From: Pigmentiphaga kullae | GTDB taxonomy: Bacteria; Pseudomonadota; Gammaproteobacteria; Burkholderiales; Burkholderiaceae_B | NCBI RefSeq assembly: GCF_004216695.1 | Contig: NZ_SGXC01000001.1 | Location: 1 to 64,000 of the forward strand | Direction: 5' to 3' | Length of the DNA: 64,000 nucleotides | Shown: positions 44,324 through 53,714 of the stretch, in pieces | How positions within the stretch are numbered: the first letter of the stretch is position 1 | Layout of the letters: every line of letters starts with the position of its first letter | Program-made: the position numbers and the translations under genes | Notes under the pieces: generated by a model | What the model saw: only the letters and a program-made list of their open reading frames with translations | What the model was told of the DNA's origin: nothing | The model's database searches: none

Positions 44324-45213
44324 CGCCGCTGCCCACCGTGCGACTGGCGCTGGGCCTGCGCTCGACGGCGCAAAGCCTGGGCGTCATCGGCCGCGATGCC
44401 GGCGTCTTCCGCGAACAGGGGCTGGACCTGGTCATCGCGCGCGAGGAAACCGCCGGCCCCGAGGGCGTGCGCGGCCTCGTCGCCGGGGAATACGACCTGG
44501 CCGAATTCGGCGCCGTGCCGCTGGTGCAGGCGGTCTATGAAGGACACGACCCGGTCATCCTGCTGGCGGCCGAGCAGACCAACGCCATGTACCTGCTCGG
44601 CGCCGCCCGCATCGGCGGGCCGGGCGAACTGATCGGACAGAAGATCGGCGTGCTCAGCATCGCGGGCCAGACCGGCGTCAGCGCCGCCGCCATGCTGGAC
44701 AAATGGGCACTGCCGCGCAAAGACGTGGAACTGGTGGAGCTGGGCACCTACCCCGCCATCTACCGGGCCTTGCAGGACGGCGGCGTCGCCGCCGGCGTGC
44801 TGACCGCCGACTACGGCGTTGCCGGTTCGGTCGCTTTCGGCCTGCACCGCCTGGCCGACCTGGGCCAGGAACTGCGGTTCCAGGGCCCCATCGTCGCCAC
44901 CACCCGGCGCTACGCGCGGGCGCATCCCGACCGCGTGCAGCGCGCCGTGGCCGCCTATGTGCGCACCATCGAACTGTTCATCGACCAGCCGCAGCGCGTC
45001 CTGGCCAGCATGCGGCGCCACCTTGGCTTCCTGGACCAGGCGCAGGCGCTGGCCGTCCACGACTTCTACTCCCGGCGCTTCCAGCGCCAGCCCCATCCGT
45101 CCGCGGCCGGCGTGCAACGGGTCATCGACCTGTATGCCGACGGCTCGCGCCCGCCGCTGCGGCTGGAAGACGTCTGGGATCGCACATTTCTGGACCGCAG
45201 CCTGTCGGCATGA
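44320..45213 (+). CDS. SsuA/TauA/NMT1-like substrate-binding protein without signal peptide
   Basis: A 297-residue protein with the fold pattern of nitrate/sulfonate/thiamine ABC binding proteins (LGVIGRDAGVFREQGLDLVI, GEYDLAEFGAVPLVQAVYEG, GQKIGVLSIAGQTG). It begins MTPLPTVRLALGLRS and has no hydrophobic export signal, so it is predicted cytoplasmic. Its start overlaps the LigB-like stop by four bases. No ABC permease or ATPase accompanies it. It may be an intracellular enzyme or sensor built on the binding-protein fold. Confidence 0.85.
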   Translation: MTPLPTVRLALGLRSTAQSLGVIGRDAGVFREQGLDLVIAREETAGPEGVRGLVAGEYDLAEFGAVPLVQAVYEGHDPVILLAAEQTNAMYLLGAARIGGPGELIGQKIGVLSIAGQTGVSAAAMLDKWALPRKDVELVELGTYPAIYRALQDGGVAAGVLTADYGVAGSVAFGLHRLADLGQELRFQGPIVATTRRYARAHPDRVQRAVAAYVRTIELFIDQPQRVLASMRRHLGFLDQAQALAVHDFYSRRFQRQPHPSAAGVQRVIDLYADGSRPPLRLEDVWDRTFLDRSLSA

Positions 45214-45252
45214 CGGGCACGCGGTCAACCACCCCATCGCAAGGATGACACC

Positions 45253-46026
45253 ATGGATCTGGGAATCGCGGGACGCACGGCATTGATCACGGCTTCGAGC
45301 AAGGGCATAGGCAAGGCCTGTGCGATGGAACTGGCCAGCCAGGGCGCGAATGTCGTCATGTGCGCGCGCGGACGCCAGCAACTGGAACTGGCGGCCGAAG
45401 AAGTCCGGACCGTGGCACGCGGCGACGTCACGGCCATCCCCGCGGACCTGACCTCGGCGCAGGACATCGACGCGCTGGTCGATGCCGCCGAACGCCGGCA
45501 CGGCGGCATCGACATCCTCGTTTCCATCGGCGGCTCGCCCAAGCGCGGCGGCTTCGATGCCATCAACGAACAGGACCTGCGCGACGCCTTCGAGATGTCG
45601 GTCATCGCCGCCTTCAGATTGTTGAACCGCACGCTGCCCGGCATGCGCGCCCGCGGCTGGGGCCGCGTGGTCACCGTGCAATCGCGGGCGGTGCGCGAAC
45701 CGATACCCGACCTGGTGACCTCGGTGGCCACCCGGCCGGGCGTCAACGGACTGTTCAAGTACCTGTCCAAGGAAGTGGCCGCCGACGGCGTACTGCTCAA
45801 CACCATCGTGCCCGGACGCATCATGACCGACCGCTTCAAGGGCGGCCAGGACCTGGCGGCGGACAGCCAGGCCTACACGGCCGGTAAGCTGGCGGGCATT
45901 CCCGTGGGCCGCTTCGGGCAGCCGGAGGACATCGCGGGAGCCGTCGCCTTCCTGTGCTCCGAACGGGCCTCGTACATCAACGGCACGGCACTGCAAGTGG
46001 ACGGCGGCGTCATCAACGCCATCTGA
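45253..46026 (+). CDS. SDR-family oxidoreductase with altered catalytic motif
   Basis: A 257-residue short-chain dehydrogenase. The nucleotide-binding motif ASSKGIG is normal and Ser144 of the catalytic set is present. The Tyr-xxx-Lys pair is replaced by Ser157-xxx-Arg161 (SVATR). A subgroup of SDRs annotated as 3-oxoacyl-ACP reductase-like shares a similar SxxxR pattern, so this is probably a subfamily trait rather than damage. The start has AAGGA upstream. Last gene of the plus-strand arm. Confidence 0.88.
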   Translation: MDLGIAGRTALITASSKGIGKACAMELASQGANVVMCARGRQQLELAAEEVRTVARGDVTAIPADLTSAQDIDALVDAAERRHGGIDILVSIGGSPKRGGFDAINEQDLRDAFEMSVIAAFRLLNRTLPGMRARGWGRVVTVQSRAVREPIPDLVTSVATRPGVNGLFKYLSKEVAADGVLLNTIVPGRIMTDRFKGGQDLAADSQAYTAGKLAGIPVGRFGQPEDIAGAVAFLCSERASYINGTALQVDGGVINAI

Positions 46027-46050
46027 CCCGCGAGGCCCGCGAACCGGGCC

Positions 46051-46494
46051 TTACTCCCCGGGCCCCATATTGGTCTCTATCCGGCCCAGCACCCGCATGA
46101 AGGTCGCGAGGTCGGTCTTGCTGATGCCCTGCAAGGCGACCTCGTTGATGTTCTCGACGCGCGGCAGCAGCACTTCCTCCAGGCTCCTGCCCTTCTCGGT
46201 CAGGTACACCAGCACCTTGCGCTTGTCCTCGGAGTCGGGCTGCAGCGTGACCATCTTCTGCGCCTCGAGCTTGCGCAGCGCCGCCCACGCGGTGGGCTGG
46301 GTCAGCCCCACCATCTCGGCGATCTCGCGCTGGCTCACGCCGTCCTTCTCCCACAGGGCGCGCAGGAAGAACCACATGCCATACGAGATCCCGGCGCTGT
46401 TGATCTGCTGTTCCATGATCGGGCGCAGGCGGCGGAAGGTCCTGCCGAGCAGGAAGCCTATGCTGCGATCGATGGGATAGTCTTGAGTGCGCAT
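46051..46494 (-). CDS. MarR-family transcriptional regulator
   Basis: A 147-residue winged-helix repressor (VSQREIAEMVGLTQPTAWAA, then a beta-wing LQPDSEDKRKVLVYL). MarR proteins of aromatic clusters usually release DNA when an aromatic acid or CoA ester binds. It is convergent with the SDR gene and is the best candidate for the palindromes at 43158 and 41669. Start ATG 46494 is chosen over 46509; neither has a clear ribosome-binding site. Confidence 0.9.
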   Translation of the reverse strand: MRTQDYPIDRSIGFLLGRTFRRLRPIMEQQINSAGISYGMWFFLRALWEKDGVSQREIAEMVGLTQPTAWAALRKLEAQKMVTLQPDSEDKRKVLVYLTEKGRSLEEVLLPRVENINEVALQGISKTDLATFMRVLGRIETNMGPGE

Positions 46495-46567
46495 ATTCGT
46501 GAACATCATTGGGCCCAGGCAATGATAGCTCACGCACCTGCGCGAGGCAGCGCGCTGCCCTCCAATG

Positions 46568-46593
46568 AAAAAGGCGCCCCATCCGGGGCGCCT
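46568..46593 (-). terminator. acnB: Intrinsic terminator downstream of acnB
   Basis: Perfect 9-bp stem AGGCGCCCC/GGGGCGCCT with a four-base loop, followed on the minus strand by five T. It lies 50 bases past the acnB stop and before the MarR start. A second perfect 9-bp hairpin (46606-46627) lies between it and acnB. Confidence 0.88.
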
Positions 46594-46605
46594 CTCAATA
46601 CTGCC

Positions 46606-46627
46606 GGACGGCCCGGTCGGGCCGTCC
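46606..46627 (-). repeat. Second hairpin after acnB
   Basis: GGACGGCCC and GGGCCGTCC form a perfect 9-bp stem with a four-base loop, directly before the terminator. No T-run follows on the minus strand. It may protect the acnB mRNA 3' end. Confidence 0.6.
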
Positions 46628-46642
46628 TTCCTCACCTGTCGA

Positions 46643-49228
46643 TCACACACCGACCGAATCGGCCACATCCTTGAAGTCAGGGATCTGGTCGAAGTTCATG
46701 TAGCGGTAGATGGTCTTCTCGTGCTCGGCCAGGACGCCGGTCTCGGCCATGTACTCTTCCTTGGTCGGGATGCGGCCCAGGCGCGAGCAGATGGCGGCCA
46801 GTTCGGCGGAACCCAGGTATACGAAGGAGTTCTTGCCCAGGCGGTTCGGGAAGTTGCGGGTGCTGGTCGACATGACCGTCGCGCCTTCGCGGACCTGCGC
46901 CTGGTTGCCCATGCACAGCGAGCAGCCCGGCATTTCCATGCGGGCGCCGGCCGAACCCAGGACGCCGTAGTGGCCTTCCTCGGTCAGCTGCTGCTGGTCC
47001 ATCTTGGTGGGCGGAGCGACCCACAGCTTGACCGGAATGTCGCGCTTGCCTTCGAGCAGCTTGGACGCCGCGCGGAAGTGGCCGATGTTGGTCATGCAGC
47101 TGCCGATGAACACTTCGTCGATCTTGGCGCCGGCGACGGCGGACAGGGTCTTGACGTCGTCCGGGTCGTTCGGGCACGCCACCAGGGGCTCGTGCACGTC
47201 GGCCAGGTCGATCTCGATGACCGCCGCGTATTCGGCGTCGGCATCGGGCTGCAGCAGTTCCGGGTTGGCCAGCCAGGCTTCCATGGCCTTGACGCGGCGG
47301 CCGATCGAACGTTCGTCTTCATAGCCGTTGGCGATCATCCACTTCAGCAGCGTGATGTTGCTGTTGATGTACTCGATGATCGGTTCCTTGTTCAGGCGCA
47401 CCGTGCAGCCGGCGGCCGAACGCTCGGCCGAGGCGTCGGACAGTTCGAAGGCCTGTTCCACCTTCAGGTCCGGCAGGCCTTCGATTTCCAGGATGCGGCC
47501 CGAGAAGATGTTCTTCTTGCCCTGCTTCTCGACGGTCAGCAGGCCCTGCTGGATCGCGTAGTAGGGAATGGCGTTGACCAGGTCGCGCAGCGTGACGCCG
47601 GGCTGCAGCTTGCCCTTGAAGCGGACCAGCACCGATTCGGGCATGTCCAGCGGCATGACGCCGGTGGCGGCGGCGAAGGCGACCAGGCCCGAGCCGGCCG
47701 GGAAGCTGATGCCGATGGGGAAGCGGGTGTGCGAGTCGCCGCCGGTGCCGACGGTGTCGGGCAGCACCATGCGGTTCAGCCACGAGTGGATGACGCCGTC
47801 GCCCGGACGCAGCGAGATGCCGCCGCGGTTGCTCATGAACTCGGGCAGCGTGTGGTGCGTCTTGACGTCCACGGGCTTGGGATAGGCTGCGGTGTGGCAG
47901 AACGATTGCATCACCAAGTCGGCCGAGAAGCCCAGGCAGGCCAGGTCCTTCAGCTCGTCGCGGGTCATGGGGCCGGTGGTGTCCTGGCTGCCGACCGAGG
48001 TCATGCGCGGTTCGCAGTAGGTGCCCGGGCGGATGCCCTTGCCTTCCGGCAGGCCGCAGGCGCGGCCGACCATCTTCTGGGCCAGCGTGTAGCCCTTGCC
48101 GGTGTCGGCCGGGTTCTTGGGCAGGCGGAACAGGGTCGATGGCGGCAGGCCCAGGGCCTCGCGCGCCTTGGCGGTCAGGCCGCGGCCCACGATCAGCGGA
48201 ATGCGGCCGCCGGCGCGCACTTCGTCGAACAGCACGTCGGACTTGATCTCGAACTCGGCGATGACTTCGCCGTTCTTGAAGGCCTTGCCTTCATAGGGAC
48301 GCAGCTCGATGACGTCGCCCATTTCCATCTTGGAGACGTCCAGCTCGACCGGCAGCGCGCCCGCGTCTTCCATGGTGTTGTAGAAGATGGGAGCGATCTT
48401 GCTGCCCAGACAGACGCCGCCGAAGCGCTTGTTCGGCACGAAGGGGATGTCTTCGCCGGTCCACCACAGCACGGAGTTGGTGGCCGACTTGCGCGAGGAA
48501 CCGGTGCCGACCACGTCGCCGACGTAGGCGACCGGATGGCCCTTTTCCTTCAGGTCATTGATGAGCTTGAGCGGACCGACCTTGCCGGGCTCTTGCGGCT
48601 CGATGCCCGGGCGCGGGTTCTTGAGCATGGCCAGCGCGTGCAGCGGGATGTCGGGGCGGCTCCAGGCGTCGGGCGCGGGCGACAGGTCGTCGGTGTTGGT
48701 TTCGCCGGTCACCTTGAACACGGTCAGCGTCAGGCTCTGCGGCAGCTCGGGACGGCTGGTGAACCACTCGCCGTCGGCCCAGCTTTGCAGCACGGCCTTG
48801 GCGTTGGCGTTGCCCTTGTCGGCTTTTTCCTTCACGTCGTGGAAGGCGTCGAACATCAGCAGGGTTTTCTTCAGGCCGTCGGCGGCGATGGTGCCGACCT
48901 GCGCGTCGTCCAGCAGTTCGATCAGCGCGCTGATGTTGTAGCCGCCCAGCATCGTGCCCAGCAGCTCGGTGGCCTTGGCGCGATCGATCAGCGGGCAGGC
49001 TTCCTTGCCCAGGGCGACGGCGGCCAGGTAGGACGCCTTGACCTTGGCGGCGTCGTCCACGCCGGCCGGCACGCGATGGGTCAGCAGATCGACCAGGGTC
49101 TGCTCTTCGCCCTTGGGCGGGTTCTTGATCAGCTCGATCAGGTCGGCGGTCTGCTGCGCCGACAGCGGCAGCGGGGGGATGCCAAGCGCGGCCCGCTCGG
49201 CAACGTGTTGACGGTAGGATTCAAGCAT
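46643..49228 (-). CDS. acnB: Aconitate hydratase B
   Basis: Isomerises citrate to isocitrate in the TCA cycle, and 2-methylcitrate pathway intermediates in some bacteria. The 861-residue protein has the AcnB domain order with the N-terminal HEAT-like domain (starting [16 protein letters not shown]). Iron-sulfur cysteines are seen in the [10 protein letters not shown] and [11 protein letters not shown] segments, and the swivel domain in the middle (GTGSSRKSA). A long antisense open frame over it is compositional. Promoter and operator are described separately. Confidence 0.97.
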   Translation of the reverse strand: MLESYRQHVAERAALGIPPLPLSAQQTADLIELIKNPPKGEEQTLVDLLTHRVPAGVDDAAKVKASYLAAVALGKEACPLIDRAKATELLGTMLGGYNISALIELLDDAQVGTIAADGLKKTLLMFDAFHDVKEKADKGNANAKAVLQSWADGEWFTSRPELPQSLTLTVFKVTGETNTDDLSPAPDAWSRPDIPLHALAMLKNPRPGIEPQEPGKVGPLKLINDLKEKGHPVAYVGDVVGTGSSRKSATNSVLWWTGEDIPFVPNKRFGGVCLGSKIAPIFYNTMEDAGALPVELDVSKMEMGDVIELRPYEGKAFKNGEVIAEFEIKSDVLFDEVRAGGRIPLIVGRGLTAKAREALGLPPSTLFRLPKNPADTGKGYTLAQKMVGRACGLPEGKGIRPGTYCEPRMTSVGSQDTTGPMTRDELKDLACLGFSADLVMQSFCHTAAYPKPVDVKTHHTLPEFMSNRGGISLRPGDGVIHSWLNRMVLPDTVGTGGDSHTRFPIGISFPAGSGLVAFAAATGVMPLDMPESVLVRFKGKLQPGVTLRDLVNAIPYYAIQQGLLTVEKQGKKNIFSGRILEIEGLPDLKVEQAFELSDASAERSAAGCTVRLNKEPIIEYINSNITLLKWMIANGYEDERSIGRRVKAMEAWLANPELLQPDADAEYAAVIEIDLADVHEPLVACPNDPDDVKTLSAVAGAKIDEVFIGSCMTNIGHFRAASKLLEGKRDIPVKLWVAPPTKMDQQQLTEEGHYGVLGSAGARMEMPGCSLCMGNQAQVREGATVMSTSTRNFPNRLGKNSFVYLGSAELAAICSRLGRIPTKEEYMAETGVLAEHEKTIYRYMNFDQIPDFKDVADSVGV

Positions 49229-49270
49229 TGGAGGTGTCCCGGTATGAAGGGATTGAGGGCGATCGCCGGG

Positions 49271-49299
49271 ATTGTAGGACTAGCGGCCGCGAGCTGCAA
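49271..49299 (-). promoter_or_regulatory. acnB: acnB sigma70 promoter
   Basis: TTGCAG (49294-49299) and TACAAT (49271-49276) are separated by exactly 17 bases on the minus strand, about 43 bases before the acnB start codon. It is bordered upstream by the palindrome at 49301-49323. Confidence 0.75.
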
Positions 49300-49300
49300 C

Positions 49301-49323
49301 TGTCTTATATCTTATATAAGACA
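49301..49323. promoter_or_regulatory. Perfect AT-rich palindrome at the acnB promoter
   Basis: Ten-base arms TGTCTTATAT and ATATAAGACA flank a 3-base spacer CTT. It directly abuts the acnB -35 and lies 75 bases before the convergently placed lipoprotein gene. GntR-family regulators of TCA-cycle genes in proteobacteria use palindromes of this size and base content; the actual regulator is unknown. Confidence 0.75.
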
Positions 49324-49397
49324 TACGCACCCCCTCCGTACGGTCGAGCCGGGATAGAATCATTTTCCCGATATTCGGCCACCTGGGGGTAATCGAG

Positions 49398-51278
49398 ATG
49401 CATTCAACGAAACTGAATCTGGATTGCCCCACCGGGGCGCAACCGGCCACGGCCGCCCCCCTGCTTTCCCCCTCGCGCCGCCACTGGATACAGTTCGCCG
49501 GCGCCGGCGCCCTGCTCCATGCTCTGCCCGGCTGCGGCGGCGGCGACGACCCCAAGCCCGACGCCGGCCGGCTGTCCGAGGCCATCCAGTGGGGGCGGGA
49601 CGCCATCCGCCAGGCCGTGCAGAAGAACCAGGCCACCGCGGTCTCGGTCGCGCTGATGACCAGCGAAGGCGTGATCTGGCAGGAAGCCTTCGGCGTCGCG
49701 GATCCCCAGGGCAACGTCGCCGCCACCATCGATTCCCGCTTCAATATCGGCTCGGTCAGCAAGGTGCTGGCCGCGCTGGCCGCCATGGTGCTGTGCGACC
49801 GGGGCAAGCTGGCGCTGGACGCGCCCATCGCCCGTTATCTGCCCGGCTTCTCGATGCTGTCCAGCGAGTACGGCCAGATCACGCTGCGCCACCTGCTCAG
49901 CCATTCGTCCGGGCTGCCCGGCACCAATTGGCGCAACATCTTCGCGTTCGAGCCCATCGCCGGCTACGCGCAAGACACCGAGGACGGCCTGGCCTACTTC
50001 CACCTGAAGCACCTGCCGGGGGAACTGGCCGTCTATTGCAACGACGGCTTCACGATGGTCGAGAACCTGGTCGCGGCGGTCACGGGCCAGCCGTACGCCG
50101 AGTTCGTCCGGCGCGAGATCCTCGAACCCCTGGGCATGAGCCATTCCGCCTATCCCGTGCAGGCCTTTCCCGAAGGCAGTTTCGTGCACCCGGTCTACGA
50201 AGGGCGGCGCATGGGACAGGAATTCGTGTCGGCCTACGCCACCGGCGGTCTGGCCTCCACGCCCGGCGACATGATGCGGCTGGCGCAGATGTTCCTGGAC
50301 CTGGGCATGCACCAGGGCAAGCGCCTGGTGTCGCAGGCAGCCATCCAGGAGATGGGCACCGACCAGACCACGGGCCTGCGCATCAACCCCTGTCCCGAAT
50401 GGCGCTGGGGCCTGGGCTGGGACTCGGTGCGCCAGCCCGGCCTGGACAATGTCGGCATCAAGGCCTGGCAGAAGAACGGCGGCACGAGCTTCTTCTCGAC
50501 CGAGTTCTTCGTGCTGCCCGACCAGCGCATGGCCCTGCTGCTGACGGGGGCCGGCACCACCTACGGGCCGCTGCGCATCGCCGAAGGCGTGCTGCTGCGG
50601 GCCCTGTCGACCACGCGCGCGATTCCCGCCGTCCCGGCGGCGCTGGCAGGCATCCCCGCGGCGGCGGCGCCCTCCGTCGACGCCGCCGGACTGGCGGGCA
50701 TCTATGCCAACTACGAAGGGCCGTACAAGGTCCAGGCCGTGAATGCCGGCACGATCGACGTGCTGCACAGGAAAGGCGGCGCCTGGGAGCCGGTCGCCCC
50801 GGGCCTGACCCTGCGCGCCGACGGCTGGTGGTGGAACGACGCTGCCTCGGGGAACAGCTACCGCTGGCTGACGCTGGACGGCAAGCACTACATGATCCAG
50901 CGCGTACCGGCCGGCTGGGGGCACTACCGGCTGACGATGTCCGTGGGCCAGCGCCTGGCGCCCCTGCCCCCGCTGTCCGCCGCCTGGCAGGCCCGCCTGG
51001 GCACGCGCTGGGAACCCACCAATGAATCGCCCGAGTCCGTGGCGCTGGCCCTGGGGGGCGGCATCGCCACGCTGGACGAGCTGGCCGAGCTGCCAGGGTA
51101 CGTGATGTGGAGCGATGGCCAGTTGCTGCGGCCCGATGGCGACGACCGTGCCAGAATGACGATACAGGTACCGGTCAATCATGGGCGGGACCTGGTCGAG
51201 CTCGAGTTCTCGACGGTGGACGGCCAGCCGCAGATGCGGTCGGGGTCGTCGCTCTACCGCCTGCTGGCAGAGGACTGA
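49398..51278 (+). CDS. Serine hydrolase (beta-lactamase/esterase fold) lipoprotein
   Basis: A 626-residue exported protein. The N-terminus has SRRHWIQFAGAGALLHALPGC, with a lipobox cysteine at 46. The class-C beta-lactamase fold follows, with Ser119-x-x-Lys122 in IGSVSK and the Tyr motif VYCND. A further domain of about 200 residues follows the catalytic one. The fold includes DD-peptidases, esterases and beta-lactamases, so the substrate is uncertain. It is divergent from acnB and sits seven bases before a LysR gene. Confidence 0.88.
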   Translation: MHSTKLNLDCPTGAQPATAAPLLSPSRRHWIQFAGAGALLHALPGCGGGDDPKPDAGRLSEAIQWGRDAIRQAVQKNQATAVSVALMTSEGVIWQEAFGVADPQGNVAATIDSRFNIGSVSKVLAALAAMVLCDRGKLALDAPIARYLPGFSMLSSEYGQITLRHLLSHSSGLPGTNWRNIFAFEPIAGYAQDTEDGLAYFHLKHLPGELAVYCNDGFTMVENLVAAVTGQPYAEFVRREILEPLGMSHSAYPVQAFPEGSFVHPVYEGRRMGQEFVSAYATGGLASTPGDMMRLAQMFLDLGMHQGKRLVSQAAIQEMGTDQTTGLRINPCPEWRWGLGWDSVRQPGLDNVGIKAWQKNGGTSFFSTEFFVLPDQRMALLLTGAGTTYGPLRIAEGVLLRALSTTRAIPAVPAALAGIPAAAAPSVDAAGLAGIYANYEGPYKVQAVNAGTIDVLHRKGGAWEPVAPGLTLRADGWWWNDAASGNSYRWLTLDGKHYMIQRVPAGWGHYRLTMSVGQRLAPLPPLSAAWQARLGTRWEPTNESPESVALALGGGIATLDELAELPGYVMWSDGQLLRPDGDDRARMTIQVPVNHGRDLVELEFSTVDGQPQMRSGSSLYRLLAED

Positions 51279-51285
51279 TCGCATT

Positions 51286-52215
51286 TTGGAACTGCGCCAA
51301 CTCCGCTACTTCGTCCGCGTCGTCGAACTGGGCAGCATGGGCCGCGCCGCGCGCGAGCTGGGCCTAGTGCCTTCCGCGCTGAGCCAGCAGATCAGCCGCC
51401 TGGAAGGCGAGCTGGCCACCCGGCTCCTGCAGCGCACCGCCACCGGCGTCATCCCCACCGACGCGGGGCTGGCGTTCTGGCGGCAGGCCCAGATGGCGCT
51501 GCGGCACGCCGACCAGGCCGTGGTCGCGGCGCGCGAGGCTCGGCTGTCGGGCGCGGTCAGCATAGGCTTCGCGCCGTCGACGGCCTCGCTGCTGGCCCGC
51601 CCCTTCATCGCCGCCATGCACGACCGCTACCCCGACGTGCGCCTGCACCTGGTGGAAAGCCTGTCCGGCCACCTGGCCGGCATGCTGAACGCCCGCCTGC
51701 TGGACCTGGCCGTGCTGTTCCAGACCGATAGCGGCCGGCACTGGAGCGTCCTGCCGCTGCTGGACGAAAAGCTGTTCGTGGTGGCCCGGCCCGATCTCGT
51801 ATCCGACCGCCAGCCCCGCCAGCCGATGACCGTGGCCGAGGCCGCGCGGCTGCCGCTGGCGATGCCCAGCAAGACCCATGGCCTGCGCATCCTGGTCGAT
51901 GCCGCGTTCGACCGCGCGGGCGTCGAGCCGGACATCGCGCTGGAGATCGACGGCCTGACCACGCTGATGAACACCGTCATCGACACCCCCATCGCCACCA
52001 TCCAGCCCGGCGTCGCCGCCGGCGGAATGCACGAGGGGCGCCTGTGCCTGTATCCGCTGGACGACCCCTACCTGTTCCGGCGCAACGTCGTGACCAGCGT
52101 CTCGGACGACGAGCTGTCCCCCGCGGCGCTGGCCGCGCGGGTGGTCCTGGCGGACCTGATGCGCACGCTGGTGCGCGACGGCCATTGGCCGGGAGCCACC
52201 ATTCACGAATCGTGA
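51286..52215 (+). CDS. LysR-type regulator, TcuR-like
   Basis: A 309-residue LysR protein with a TTG start giving the standard MELRQLRYFVRVV; the alternative upstream frame is not LysR-like. The helix is VPSALSQQISRLE. It is immediately upstream of tcuA-tcuB in the same orientation, the arrangement of the Salmonella tricarballylate regulator tcuR. Confidence 0.88.
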   Translation: MELRQLRYFVRVVELGSMGRAARELGLVPSALSQQISRLEGELATRLLQRTATGVIPTDAGLAFWRQAQMALRHADQAVVAAREARLSGAVSIGFAPSTASLLARPFIAAMHDRYPDVRLHLVESLSGHLAGMLNARLLDLAVLFQTDSGRHWSVLPLLDEKLFVVARPDLVSDRQPRQPMTVAEAARLPLAMPSKTHGLRILVDAAFDRAGVEPDIALEIDGLTTLMNTVIDTPIATIQPGVAAGGMHEGRLCLYPLDDPYLFRRNVVTSVSDDELSPAALAARVVLADLMRTLVRDGHWPGATIHES

Positions 52216-52292
52216 ATACCCATTGCCCGCGCGCCGTCTAGCCCGGCCGGACCGCTGCGCCTACAGTGATTCCTCACTGATAGGAAAGCGGA

Positions 52293-53714
52293 ATGATAGA
52301 TGTCCTGGTCATCGGCGGCGGCAACGCCGCCCTGTGCGCGGCCCTGATGGCCCGCGAGGCGGGCGCGAGCGTCATGCTGCTGGAAGCCGCGCCCAAGGAA
52401 TGGCGCGGCGGCAACTCGCAGCACACGCGCAACCTGCGCTGCATGCACGACGGTCCGGAAGACGTGCTGGTCGACAGCTACCCGGAAGAGGAATTCTGGC
52501 AGGACCTGCTCAAGGTCACCGGCGGCATCACCGATGAAAAGCTGGCGCGCCTGGTGATCCGGGCCTCGTCCAGTTGCCGCGACTGGATGCGCAAGCATGG
52601 CGTGAACTTCCAGCCCGCGCTGTCGGGCACCCTGCATATCGCCCGCACCAACGCCTTCTTCATGGGCGGCGGCCGGGCGCTGGTCAACGCCTACTACCGC
52701 AGCGCCGAAAAGCTGGGCGTGCAGATCCGCTACGACACGCCGGTGCATGCGCTGGAACTGGACGGCGGCCGCTTCGTGGCGGCGCTGGCCGGCAACGAGC
52801 GCATCGCGGCCCGGGCCTGCGTCATGGCGGCCGGCGGCTTCGAGTCCAACCTGCAATGGATGCGCGAGGCCTGGGGCCAGAACGAACGGGGCGAATGGCC
52901 GGCCGACAATTTCCTGATACGCGGCACCCGCTACAACCAGGGTGCGCTGTTGAAGTTCATGATCGGCGCTGGCGCGGACATGATCGGCGACCCCACGCAA
53001 TCCCATTGCGTCGCCATCGACGCGCGCTCGCCGCTGTACGACGGCGGCATCTGCACCCGCCTGGACTGCGTGTCGCTGGGCATCGTCGTCAATCGCGACG
53101 CCCAGCGCTTCTATGACGAAGGCGAGGATTTCTGGCCCAAGCGCTATGCGATCTGGGGCCGGCTGGTCGCCTTCCAGCCGGACCAGATCGCCTACTCCAT
53201 CATCGACGCCAAGGCGGTCGGGCGTTTCATGCCGCCGGTGTTCACCGGCATCCGGGCCGACGGCCTGCCCGAACTGGCGCGGCTGACCGGGCTGGACGAA
53301 ACCCGTCTGATGCAGACCGTGCGGGAGTTCAACGCGGCCTGCCGGGGCGAACACTTCGACCACACCATCATGGACGACTGCCGCACGGAAGGCATCTCTC
53401 CCGTCAAGACGCACTGGGCCCGGCCGCTGGATACGCCGCCCTACTTCGCCTATCCGCTGCGCCCGGGCATCACCTTCACCTACCTGGGCACCAAGGTCGA
53501 CGAAAACGCCGCGGTGCACTTCGGCGGGCAACCCAGCCCGAACCTGTTCTGCGCCGGCGAGATGATGTCCGGCAACGTGCTGGGCAAGGGCTATACCGCC
53601 GGCGTCGGCATGTCCATCGGCACGGCCTTCGGCCGCATCGCCGGCACCCGCGCCGCCGAGGCCGCGCGGAAGAACACCCGCATTCACGGAGCACCCACAC
53701 TTGAAACAGCTTGA
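52293..53714 (+). CDS. tcuA: FAD-dependent tricarballylate dehydrogenase
   Basis: A 473-residue flavoprotein of the fumarate reductase/TcuA family that oxidises tricarballylate to cis-aconitate. FAD motif [19 protein letters not shown] at the N-terminus, the signature [13 protein letters not shown], and a C-terminal [29 protein letters not shown] precedes the ATG. It overlaps tcuB by 14 bases. The product cis-aconitate feeds AcnB, encoded 3 kb away. Confidence 0.93.
   Translation: MIDVLVIGGGNAALCAALMAREAGASVMLLEAAPKEWRGGNSQHTRNLRCMHDGPEDVLVDSYPEEEFWQDLLKVTGGITDEKLARLVIRASSSCRDWMRKHGVNFQPALSGTLHIARTNAFFMGGGRALVNAYYRSAEKLGVQIRYDTPVHALELDGGRFVAALAGNERIAARACVMAAGGFESNLQWMREAWGQNERGEWPADNFLIRGTRYNQGALLKFMIGAGADMIGDPTQSHCVAIDARSPLYDGGICTRLDCVSLGIVVNRDAQRFYDEGEDFWPKRYAIWGRLVAFQPDQIAYSIIDAKAVGRFMPPVFTGIRADGLPELARLTGLDETRLMQTVREFNAACRGEHFDHTIMDDCRTEGISPVKTHWARPLDTPPYFAYPLRPGITFTYLGTKVDENAAVHFGGQPSPNLFCAGEMMSGNVLGKGYTAGVGMSIGTAFGRIAGTRAAEAARKNTRIHGAPTLETA

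Noticed and set aside
46565-49357. A 930-codon open frame antisense to acnB
   Set aside because: Composition is histidine/glycine/glutamine/arginine-rich filler with no family motif. It is the usual by-product of strong GC bias opposite a highly expressed gene.
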